In this document: in pieces, positions 29,438-38,088 of the stretch
Layout: every line of letters starts with the position of its first letter
How positions within the stretch are numbered: the stretch's first letter is position 1
DNA from: Blastocladiella britannica
Lineage: Eukaryota > Blastocladiomycota > Blastocladiomycetes > Blastocladiales > Blastocladiaceae
Direction: 5' to 3'
Length of the DNA: 38,088 nucleotides
Assembly: GCA_025349905.2 (NCBI GenBank)
Contig: MU624632.1
Coordinates: 1-38,088, forward strand
Notes under the pieces: model-generated
What the model was told of the DNA's origin: nothing
The model's database searches: none
The model's input: the letters and a program-made list of their open reading frames with translations, nothing else
Position numbers and translations under genes: made by a program

Positions 29438-31350
29438 ATGTCAAACAATATTGCAGAGCTACTGCCCGAGCTCCTGACCGCCACGCGCCCGCTCCGGCCG
29501 CTCCTTGCCGCCGCCGCCGTCGCCGCCCTGCTGGCCCACTTTTACGTGCGCCATGTACTCCTGCCGGCGCCACTGCGTGGTCTGCCGTACCTAGGTCCGC
29601 CAACCATCTTACGCCTGGCGGCGGCGCGCATGCCGTACCTCGATTTCTTCAAGGCACAGATGGACGCACTGCAGCGCATGGCGGTCCAGTTGGGCGCCAT
29701 CGCCAACGCGACCGACACCCCGGCCGCGTGGTGCACTTGGGTGTTTGGGTCGCACATTGTCATGATTGCCAACCCAGAGGACGCGCGCGCGGCCGTGGTC
29801 GGGTCCGAGGAGTCGTTGCCGCTGCGCCGCGTCACCTGGGGCGAGCTGGGACTGAAGACGCATGAGGCGCTCATGGGCAATAGCCTCGTGACCACTATGT
29901 ATCGCTAACTCTATTGGGTTGGACACGGACACAGTGACTGACTGGTATTGTAACAGGGGAGTACCGTGGAAAAAGCACCATGGGGTCCTGCTGCCATCGT
30001 TCCGGCGCGGGTTCCCAGCCGATCTGTTTGCGCCGCCGTCGCGACAGCTGCTGGCGCACTTTGACGCGCACGCGGTCGCCGGATCGACCGTGGACGTCGA
30101 CGACTACATGCAGCGGCTGACTCTGGACGCGCTGTCCGGGATCCTGTTTGCGTCGTCGTTCGATGCCATCAACAAGCCCAACTCGCACATGCTGACGCTG
30201 TACAACGACGTGCGTGCGTTCCTGTTTCATCCCGTGTACACGGCTCTGGGCACCCTGGCCGCGTACACGCCCGCGGGTCGCCGCGCCCGGGCCAAGGTCC
30301 ACGCGTTTAGCCAGTGCCTCAAGGATCTCGTGACGGAGCGCGCGGCCGAAATGCAGGAGCGCCGCAAGAACGGGACCGAGGCACCGGTGGATGGACGCGA
30401 CTTGCTCGAGCGCATGATCGAGGCGTCCGAGGCGGGGCTCATGTCGGACGAGGAGATTCGGTCCAACATGGTCGGCTTCTTTGTTGCGGTATCGTATCTT
30501 TTTTCGTTTTTTTGCTTGGTTTCCATGACCTCATCCTTGGAAAAAATATACATTAGGGACACGATACCACTGCAACGACCCTCACGTACGCCATTTACAT
30601 GCTCGGGTACCACAAGGACATCCAAGACAAGGCGCGTGCGGAGGCTCTGGCTTTGATGGGCACCAGATCCGTGGATGTGTCCAACGCCCAGGGCGCCGAG
30701 CATGCCATTTACCCGACCAACGACCAGGCTAACAAATTGACATATCTGACGATGGTCATCAAGTACGTTTGCCCTTTCCCTTTTTCGTGAATGTGTAACT
30801 GACAGCCAAAACCAGAGAGACGATGCGGCTGTTCCCAGCCGTGAACGCGCTCCCGTTCCGACGGGCATCGCGCGACGTGAAGCTTTCGACGGGCCATGTG
30901 ATCCCGCGCGGCACCGTGGTGTCGATCCACATTTTGGCCATGCAGCGCGCCAAGCAGTTTTACGGCGAGGATGCTGACACGTTCCGTCCCGAGCGGTGGG
31001 CCAAGCCGGCGACGGCAGCGACCGCCAGCCAGGCAACGGCAATAGCAGCGGACGAGGAGGACGAGCAGTTGACGGCGGCCACCGAAGGCACCGCGGTCCC
31101 ACTATCGGCGTCGGCCAACGGTTACATGTGGATGCCGTTCTCGGCTGGGCCGCACGCGTGCATTGGCCAGCAATTTTCGATCACGGAGCAGCGCGTGTTG
31201 CTAGCCATGATGCTGGCGCGGTACGAGTGGGATATTATGGGAGACGAGCATGCCCTGGCGGGGAAGCCGCTGAGTCGGCGCGGCATGTTGCTTCACCCCG
31301 AGGGAATTCATGTTGTGTTTCGCCGTCGCGGGGCCGCGCGTGAGGAGTAA
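29438..31350 (+). CDS. Cytochrome P450 monooxygenase
   Basis: Four exons: 29438-29898, 29957-30488, 30557-30762 and 30816-31350 (introns 58, 68 and 53 nt); 577 residues. An N-terminal membrane anchor (~residues 18-42) indicates a microsomal protein. Helix C is VPWKKHHGVLLPSF; the oxygen-binding I-helix motif AGHDTT spans the second splice junction; the K-helix ExxR is ETMR; PERF-type segment TFRPERW; the heme loop FSAGPHACIGQQF has the cysteine thiolate ligand (codon near 31158). An acidic insert (ADEEDEQLTAATEG) lies between PERW and the heme loop. The substrate is unknown; I cannot assign a CYP family. The ATG is only 25 bp from the end of the upstream transposon, so the original promoter is displaced or replaced. 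A b5-reductase gene follows 67 bp downstream. Confidence 0.94.
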
Positions 31351-31417
31351 GCAGTTTTGATTCATTTCTCTCTTTCGTTTCTTACTATTGCAATCCAATA
31401 CATTCAGTCAGTCAGTC

Positions 31418-32903
31418 ATGTTCTCTCGTATCCGCGTACGTTGTCGTCCTTGTTGTTTTTATTGACTGTGTCATTGTATAGTGAACTGATCTTGATGGGT
31501 TGATACAGCCCGCCATTGCTCGCGTCCGCCAATTCTCGTCGCAGGTCGGCGGCTCCTCGGGTACGAGTCCCGCTCTGATCGGCGCTGGCCTTGTTGGTAT
31601 TGGTACCGTATCTACATTTTTTTCTTCACCTGTGGGCAGCGAACTCGATGGTCGCCGGGGTCGATCGCCTTGTGGATTGGTAAAAAGAGGTCCCCCTTCC
31701 CCTCCCAGGGTTGGTTGGGTTTGGTTGTTGACAAAGCGCCTTTTATCGCGCCATCTTCATCTTGGACTACTCATAAACGCGATACGCGATCCTCCCTCCA
31801 TTCACACACTCACACAACGAAAAATAACACATAATTACACATAGGTGCCATTGCTTACTACGCCATGAACGCGTCCTCTTCAACCCCCGCTGCTGCTGCT
31901 GTCGCGGTCGCAGATCTTCCCCCGGCGCTGTCCCCCGCCGAGTTCCGCGCATTCAAGCTGGCGGCGGTTGAGCCCATCTCGCACAACACCGCTCGGTTCC
32001 GGTTTGCGCTGCCGCACAAGGACCAGACGATCGGCATGCCCACCACGTCGTTTGTGCTCACCAAGTTCACGCCCGAGGGCGCCGCCGAGCCCGTGGTGCG
32101 CCCTTACACCCCGACGTCCACGGACGACGTGCGCGGCCATTTTGATCTGGTCATCAAGCAGTACCCGGACGGCAAGATGTCCAAGCACATTTTCAGTCTT
32201 AAGGTATTTTGTCCTCTTATTTTTGTATGGAATCAATTGCTCAAAAAAAATGCTATTGATATAGGTCGGCGACTCGCTCGAGGTCAAGGGCCCGCTGCCC
32301 AAGTACCCCCTTGCCGCGAACCAGCACAAGGAGATTGGCATGATTGCCGGCGGCACTGGCCTGACCCCAATGCTCCAGGTACCTTTCTCTTTTTCACGTT
32401 TCCTTTCTTGACCGCAATCTTCCTCCCCGCAGCTAACTTGATAAAAAATGAATATAGGTTGTCAACAAGCTGCTCCGCGACCCGACTGACACCACCAAGC
32501 TCACGCTTCTGTTTGCGAACGTGTCCGAGTCGGACATTTTGCTCAAGGCCGATCTGGACGCGCTGGCGGCCAAGCACGGCGACCGGTTCAAGGTGCACTA
32601 CGTGATTGACAAGGCCGAGAATGCGGCCGCGTGGACCGGCGAAGTCGGCCACATCAACAAGGACTTAATCAAGAAGTACATTCCCAGTCCCTCGGCGGAC
32701 AACGTCAAGGTGTTTGTGTGCGGTCCTCGTACGTACACGTTTTCAACTTGTTTCTTTGGTTCAGACTGATCCCCCTTTATGTTGATATAGCCGGTATGAT
32801 GAAGGCGATTTCGGGATCCAAGGCCCCCGACTTTTCGCAGGGCGAGCTCGACGGCGTGCTCAAGGATCTGGGCTACAACAAGGACCAGGTGTTCAAGGTG
32901 TAA
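31418..32903 (+). CDS. NADH-cytochrome b5 reductase, mitochondrial/membrane type (Mcr1-like)
   Basis: Six exons: 31418-31435, 31509-31602, 31845-32203, 32265-32378, 32458-32728 and 32791-32903; 322 residues. Exon 1 is only 18 nt; intron 2 is the longest here (242 nt), the others are 61-79. A basic N-terminus ([13 protein letters not shown]) followed by a hydrophobic segment ([19 protein letters not shown]) matches the signal anchor of fungal Mcr1. FAD-binding motif RPYTPTS is followed by [23 protein letters not shown]-binding motifs are [11 protein letters not shown] and CGPPGMM. It moves electrons from NADH through FAD to cytochrome b5, feeding desaturases, sterol synthesis and P450s. It is tandem with the P450. 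Confidence 0.94.
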
Positions 32904-32962
32904 TATCAAAATATATACATTGCTTGCTTGCTTGTTTTCTGTGTGCTGCGAATCGTGGACGA

Positions 32963-35384
32963 TCAGCTCGAAACGCGCATTGTCCCTTCTGAACTGGGCA
33001 GCAGTTGGGAGGGAGCACTGACGCGTGGTCGTTTGCGCTTGTTTTCCCCTATAAAATCGAAATGGAGTCAGTGAAACCAAACGAAAGGAAGCGGATAACG
33101 CACAAAGAGCAAGCTCGTCCCGATCCGCGACCGCCAGCTCGTCCGGCACACGGCCGTCCCACCCGTCCTCGCCGACCATATCGCCGCCGCCCCACAAAGT
33201 CTCCTGCGTTCCTCCTCCAACTGACCCCTCCTCCAGTGAAGTTCCCAGCATCAGGTCCCACGATCCCGACACCGCAACGGCCTCGGCGCCGCGGTCGCGG
33301 TGGTCGGCGGCGGCGGTGGCGCGGGCTAGCGACGCGCACATCACGCGCGCCATGGCCCCGGACTCGTCGGCAGCCGCTAGCCGCGCCAAGTACCCGACCA
33401 GCGACGCCACTTTCCCCGGATGGCCCGCGCCAGGCCCCGCTGGACGGGCCGTATCGTCCACCACCACCGATGCTGCCGCTGTTGTTGGTGCGGCTGATCG
33501 CTTGGGCGACGGTGGACCTGTGCCGGTGGATGACGGCGCTGTGGTTGAAGTGGTCGATTTGGCGGTTGTTGTCGTCGCGGCAGTCGTCGCTGAGCGTGCT
33601 GACGCACTGCCCGATGAGGAGCCCTTGGCGTCCGCGGCGGCTTTGGCGGCACGGGCTCGCGCGGCGGCTGTCACGCGCCCGGTGGCGGCGGGAGTGCTTG
33701 AACCGCCGGCCTCTCCTCCTGGCGTTGCGGCAGCAGCCCCCGTCCGCGCCGACGGCGCGACCGAGCGGCGGGTTCGTTTCGGGCGCGGTGCCGGCACCGC
33801 CGCCGCGGGTACAGTCGCTGCTACCGTTGGGGTCGCTGCTGCTGCTGGCGTCGGTGTTGCTGAATTTGGCAGAGGAGCTGTGGCAGCGGGTGCAGGACCC
33901 GCCGCCGCCGCCGCCGCCGCCGCCGCAGAAGGAGCAGTAGCAGGTGCTGACGCCGCCGCCGCACCACCGCCGCCGCCGCCGGCCTTGGCAATAACCACGC
34001 GCTGCCGCCACTCGGCCAGCAACGGTTCGGGCAACAACAATTCCACTTGGGCCGGTGGCATGCCCGCGGCAGCTGCTCGGGTCCGCATCTCCTCGCACTG
34101 GGCGATGGTGAGGGACATGGCGTTGCGCATGCGCGTGTTGGCGGCCTCGCGGTCGGCGGTGCCCGGGTCCAGGGTCGTCGCCAGCCGAATCGCGGCCAAG
34201 AGCTCCTCGCGGGTCTCGGCCACCTGGTCAAAGAGCGCCAGCAGTTGCGGTGGGACGGTACGCGTGCCGCCGCTGCCCGCGGCCACCGCCGCCACTAGCG
34301 CGGCCTTGACCACGGGCGCCGCGTCCGAGACCAGCCGCGACAATTCGCGCACCAGTTCCAACGGCGGCCGGGTCGCCACGGCAACCGGTGGCGGCGGCGG
34401 CGACCGGGACGTTGCGAGCACTTGTTGCTGAGCACCCAGAGGAGGAGCGAGTGCCGCTACCCCTGATGCCGCGGGGGCAGAGACCGCGGTCGAACCGGTC
34501 GTAGCAGCAGCAGCGGCAGCAGCGGCCGCCGCCTGTGCATTCCGGATCTGGAGCATGGCCAGCTGGATAGCGCGGAACCGCGCCGAAAGCCGCGCGAGCT
34601 CCTGCTCCAGCCGCGCACGCTGGGCAGCGTCCGCGGTGGCCGGCAGCGCCGTTTGCAGCTGCTGGATCGTGCCATGGGTGTTGGCGAGCTCCTGTTGCAG
34701 CCACAGGTACCGGGACTGCGCCGTGGCATTAGGGTCGGCAAGCGAGTGCAGTTGCTGGATTACGATCCGGAGCTGGGCCAGGATCGCCGGGTCGCGCATG
34801 AATGCGGCGATTTCGGGGTTCGCGGCCGCCGCGGCGGCAATGGGCGTCAGAGCCGATCCACCCGCCATCGGAGGAGCCGTCGTCGTCGTGGCGGCAGCGT
34901 CATTGGGCACGCTTTGCTGTTGTTGCTGCTGTTGTTGCTGTTGTTGCATCTGCATCTGGCGGTGCTGCTGCTGCTGCTGCAATTGGTACTGGAGCTGGAG
35001 CTGTTGCTGCTGCTGCTGTTGCTGCAGTTGAAACTGGTGCTGCTGTTGGAGGAGCAACTGCTGCTGTTGCTGCTGTTGTTGTTGCTGTTGTTGCTGTTGT
35101 TGGAGCATTAGAAGCTGTTGCTGTTGCTGCTGCTGTTGATGATGCTGCTGCTGCTGCATCTGGAGCTGTGCGCGCTGTGCATTCTGGCGGACAGTGACAA
35201 GACCATTCTCCAGAGCGGTGCGGTAGGCTTCCAGGGTTGGGGCGCGGTCGTAGCTGCCGGACTCGATCGTGGCGGCAAAGTCGGGAACGCGCGCTTGGAC
35301 GTTGGCGGGCATGAACTGCGCCAGCTGTACGCGCAAAGTGGCACGGTATTGCTCGCGCTGGGCGTCGCTAATGGGTGGGGGCAT
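32963..35384 (-). CDS. Glutamine-rich protein, possibly Mediator subunit 15-like
   Basis: Two exons: 35384-33104 and 33048-32963 (intron 55 nt, GTGCGT...TTTATAG); 788 residues. The N-terminal ~75 residues are a helical domain (QREQYRATLRVQLAQF, VQARVPDFAATIE, APTLEAYRTALENGL) that resembles the KIX-type domain of Med15/Gal11, though this is a visual impression. Long polyglutamine follows (encoded at about 34915-35160), then a helical middle and Ala/Thr/Ser-rich sequence with a basic RPKRTRRS. The spliced end, WENKRKRPR..., may be a nuclear signal. This composition fits a transcriptional coactivator. Upstream frame without the ATG is 5' UTR. The stop lies 59 bp from that of the b5-reductase gene. 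Confidence 0.7.
34915..35160. repeat. CAG/CTG trinucleotide tract encoding polyglutamine
   Basis: Interrupted runs of CTG/TTG on the plus strand (CAG/CAA on the coding minus strand) across ~250 bp. The CAG/CAA mixture suggests selection for Gln at protein level. A shorter (CA)n tract lies in the nearby spacer at about 35899-35920. Confidence 0.9.
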
Positions 35385-36042
35385 TACAAACCAATTTTTT
35401 TGACTGACTTTTTTGAATTTGATCCGAAAGAGAGAGAGAGGTGATTGATTTTTGATCCGACCAGGATGATGAGCCTGCTGGACGAGGCAAGGATACCACG
35501 GAGACTGCCGCCCATTCCTGTCCCCGGACGCACACCAAATCAAGAAGATCACGTTGACGACGAAGATCGGGGCGGCTGGACCATACTTATTCGAATAGAT
35601 TTTTGTTTTCAACTCCACGTCTCCAAGAGAGGCAAAGAGAGAGACGTGAGACGCCATATCACGCCCCTGTGGGCACTTCTAACCAATCAACTGATCCTCC
35701 TCCTCCAATATCTTCTGTTCTGCTTGTTCCCGTCGAGTTTTGATGTTTCAACGCACATCCAGCCAGTGAGGGGAATCCAATAGCGTTGTACACCTACCAT
35801 GTTTTCACATTACACCTGCTTTGGATTGGCAGCACGAGAGTGAGAGAAGGTTTTCACGATTTCACACGCGATTTTGACCGGCTGAGAAGTGCGCGCCACG
35901 CACACACACACACACACAGTCTGTTCGCTAGTTTTCTCTTTCCTCACCTCCATCCAAACCACCCAAAAAAAAAAAAAATTTCTTTTAAAAGAATTCAAGA
36001 CCAACCGTAAAAAAAAAGCCAAAAGAACGAAATAAAACACAC
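35385..36042. promoter_or_regulatory. Divergent intergenic region, Q-rich gene / Edc1-like gene
   Basis: 658 bp between divergent start codons. It holds a GA-rich tract (35428-35441), a short CA repeat (35899-35920), A-rich leader sequence just before the plus-strand ATG (35966-36036) and T-rich sequence before the minus-strand ATG (35396-35413). No gene is convincing. Confidence 0.4.
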
Positions 36043-36483
36043 ATGCGCTCCTCCTCTACGACCCGCTCGTCCACCGCGCTCCGTGCCCATTCTCCGGCTA
36101 CCCCAGCACCAGCACCGCCATCTGCGACCGCCCGTGCCGCCGCCGCCCCTCCATCATCATCCTCCTCTGCCCGTTCCAATTCCAATGGCAGCAGCAACAA
36201 CAGCAAATCTCGGGCGGCGTCGATGAAAAAGGAGGTGACGACCACCACCACCCCATCAGCAGCAGCACCCGGGCAGTCCCGCTCGTCCCGGCGTCGTCGC
36301 TCCCCAAAATCGTCCAGCAGCAACTCCTCCAAACCGGCCCCTGCTATCGTCTCTGCCGTCCGCGGCTACGAATCGGACCCCACGGCCACGGCCACAACTT
36401 TGACGTCATCGTCATTGGGTGTGAGTGTGAGTGTGGTCCCCGCCGGCAAGGCGCGCCAAGCAGCGCAACTGCACCAGCTTGTG

Positions 36484-36521
<38 letters not shown>

Positions 36522-38061
36522 GCAACAGCAACGCTCTGGAAGCACGAGCGATGGTGGGACTGGCAGTGGTGCCCGCCGTGGTGGTAAGGGCAAGAAGCCG
36601 CCGTCATCATCATCGATCGCGTCCGCGGCCGTGTGCGTGTATATTTTCATTCTTTTTGACTGGTTTCCATGAAAAGAAGCTTACGAGCGAGGAGTGGCCC
36701 CCTCTATCAGTGTGACCACGGCGGTCCCTGTAACTGGAAGTCGTACCCGCCGCGCCTCGTTACCTCCCAATGCCGGAGCTGTTGCCGTCGTCACCCCGCT
36801 GACGCCGCCTCACAATGCCGCCGCCGCCGCTGCTGCTGCGCGTGGCCGGACTGGCGCCGCTACTGCCCCACCCAAGCCAATCTTTACCTCGTACGCGGCC
36901 GTCGCTCCCGCCGCCACCGCCACGACCCCGTCGCGCACGGCCACCACCGCCAACGGTACCGCCACCACTAACAGCACCAGGAAGGCCGGAGCCTACGCCG
37001 GCGCCACTTTCCAAGACTCGCCGGCTCCCGATGCCCTTCCGGCCCCGGCGTTCTTTGGCTTTGCCCACGACCATGGCCGCGACTCGGAGCATGACGAAGA
37101 CGACGATTCTTTCCAGCACAACCACCACAGCTGGCCCATGTCTCCGACCGCCCACAAGAACAGCAGCAGCAGCACTACCGCCGACCGCACCCTGGGCTCC
37201 GGTACCAAGAGCAGCGACAGCGACGGCACCGACAGCGACAGCAACAGCCGCGAGGACCACCTCCTGGACGAGCTCGCGGACCCCGCTGCCGGAGGTACTG
37301 TCGTGACTGCGGCGCGCGGGTCTCTTCTCTCGCTGCTCAAGTCGGCGGGGATGCCCGTGCGCCCTGCCAGCGCCGGTGGGCTCCAGACCCCGGCCGCCTC
37401 TTCGCCACTTCTGGGCCAGTCGCGGACCGGACCGGGTTCGCCGGCGCACTCGGGTTCCCTGGCGGTTCCCATGACCGGATCGCACAATGGCGGCGGTGGG
37501 ATGGTCCCGCCGACCATGACGCCCTTTTCGGCGCCCATCCCGTCCTACATGCTCCACCACCCGCACCCGCAGCAGCCGCCGACCCCGCCGCATCTTGCCG
37601 GCGGCGCTGGCCCAGTGCCCATGTTCTTTGCTCCGCACCCGCCGGTCTGGCCCGGGATGCCGACTGGCCCCTCCCCCATGTACGGCCACCCCCACCACCC
37701 CCAGCACTACCAAATGTCGCCTGGCGCGCACCCTGCTAGCCTGCCCACAGCAGTACCGCCCAACATGTTCGGCATGTGGCCCGCGCCGCCGGTTGCTACT
37801 GCTGCTTCGATGGCGGCGGCGCCTAGTGTGCCTCTGCGAGGCTCGTTTACTACCGACCCGATGTTCGGGGCGCCGGCCGCCACCTCCTCTCCCGCAGCGG
37901 CCACTGTAGATCGCTCGCGCGCGTCGGCGCTGGCGCAGGACTTGCGCTCGTTGCTCCGTCTTCCGCAGTCGTCTGCGTCGTCGAGCCCTTCCGCTTCTTT
38001 GGCCGCACCGATGTCCAGCCCTGGCGGCCTTGCCTCGCCTGCCGCGACCGTGTCGTCGTAA
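36043..38061 (+). CDS. Disordered protein with Edc1/PNRC-type decapping-activator motif
   Basis: Two exons, 36043-36583 and 36680-38061 (or 36677), about 640 residues. The donor GTAAGG at 36584 gives the right phase; a donor near 36631 would make an intron shorter than any other here. The protein is almost wholly low-complexity: Ser/Thr/Arg-rich, a basic RRRRSPK, polyglutamine (36484-36534), then Ser/Asp and Pro/His/Met-rich stretches. One segment stands out: YAGATFQDSPAPDALPAPAFF (encoded near 36991-37053). YAG-x-x-F followed by a short Pro-rich LPxP motif is the signature of Edc1/PNRC decapping activators, in which YAGxxF stimulates Dcp2 and the Pro-rich part binds the Dcp1 EVH1 domain. Short helices (LLSLLKSAG, ALAQDLRSLLRL) may be further docking motifs. 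A cytoplasmic P-body role is inferred from the motif only. Confidence 0.65.
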
Positions 38062-38088
38062 TATTCCTTTTTCAATTTTTTTTTTTTT

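Noticed and set aside
33005..34431. Plus-strand open frames of 311 and 371 codons
   Set aside because: Both are antisense to the Q-rich gene, Arg/Pro- or Ala-rich, with no start context or domain.
35385..35657. N-terminal extension of the Q-rich protein
   Set aside because: The frame is open upstream of the ATG at 35384, but the sequence is A/T-rich and looks like 5' UTR; the conserved helical domain starts right after 35384.

Overview
The window is nuclear DNA from a zoosporic, early-diverging fungus. Blastocladiomycota (the Allomyces/Catenaria/Blastocladiella group) is my best guess. The reasons are GC-rich coding DNA set in A/T-rich spacers, many short GT-AG introns (about 53-90 nt), long A/T runs in introns and UTRs, and a TmcB-like multipass membrane protein of a kind I associate with zoosporic fungi and amoebae. 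The taxon is an inference; no rRNA or mitochondrial marker is present. All gene models were spliced by eye.

Layout: 1-37, the last codons of a plus-strand gene. 71-2431 (-), an ARS2/SERRATE-type RNA-processing protein. 3032-4404 (+), RAD51 recombinase in six exons. 4550-5953 (-), a cyclin. 6528-9086 (-), an ankyrin-like protein of 852 residues. 9128-11235 (+), an F-box/WD40 ubiquitin-ligase receptor. 11569-16487 (+), a TmcB-like membrane protein in 12 exons, including a 16-nt microexon. 16589-17671 (-), a zinc-ribbon/EF-hand protein. 17786-18879 (+), a cell-surface type I membrane protein with an unexplained in-frame TGA. 18978-19087, an orphan terminal exon. 19373-19888 (+), methionine sulfoxide reductase B. 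20585-21988 (+), a secreted CAP/PR-1 protein.

22205-29412 is a 7.2-kb Mutator-like (MULE) DNA transposon. Its degenerate terminal inverted repeats are built from a roughly 17-bp tandem motif. Its single long gene (22990-28853) encodes a MULE DDE transposase, a SWIM zinc finger and, in the same exon as SWIM, the Cys box of a ubiquitin-specific-protease-like (USP, C19) domain whose His box lies in the last exon. This transposase-deubiquitinase fusion is the most unusual thing in the window. The copy has two frame breaks at A-runs plus one ambiguous site.

29438-31350 (+) is a cytochrome P450 whose ATG lies 25 bp from the transposon end. 31418-32903 (+) is a mitochondrial-type NADH-cytochrome b5 reductase, a plausible redox partner. 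32963-35384 (-) is a Q-rich, possibly Med15-like protein. 36043-38061 (+) is a disordered protein with an Edc1-type decapping-activator motif.

The genes mostly do not form a pathway. The suggestive pairings are the P450/b5-reductase tandem and several divergent pairs with short shared promoters.
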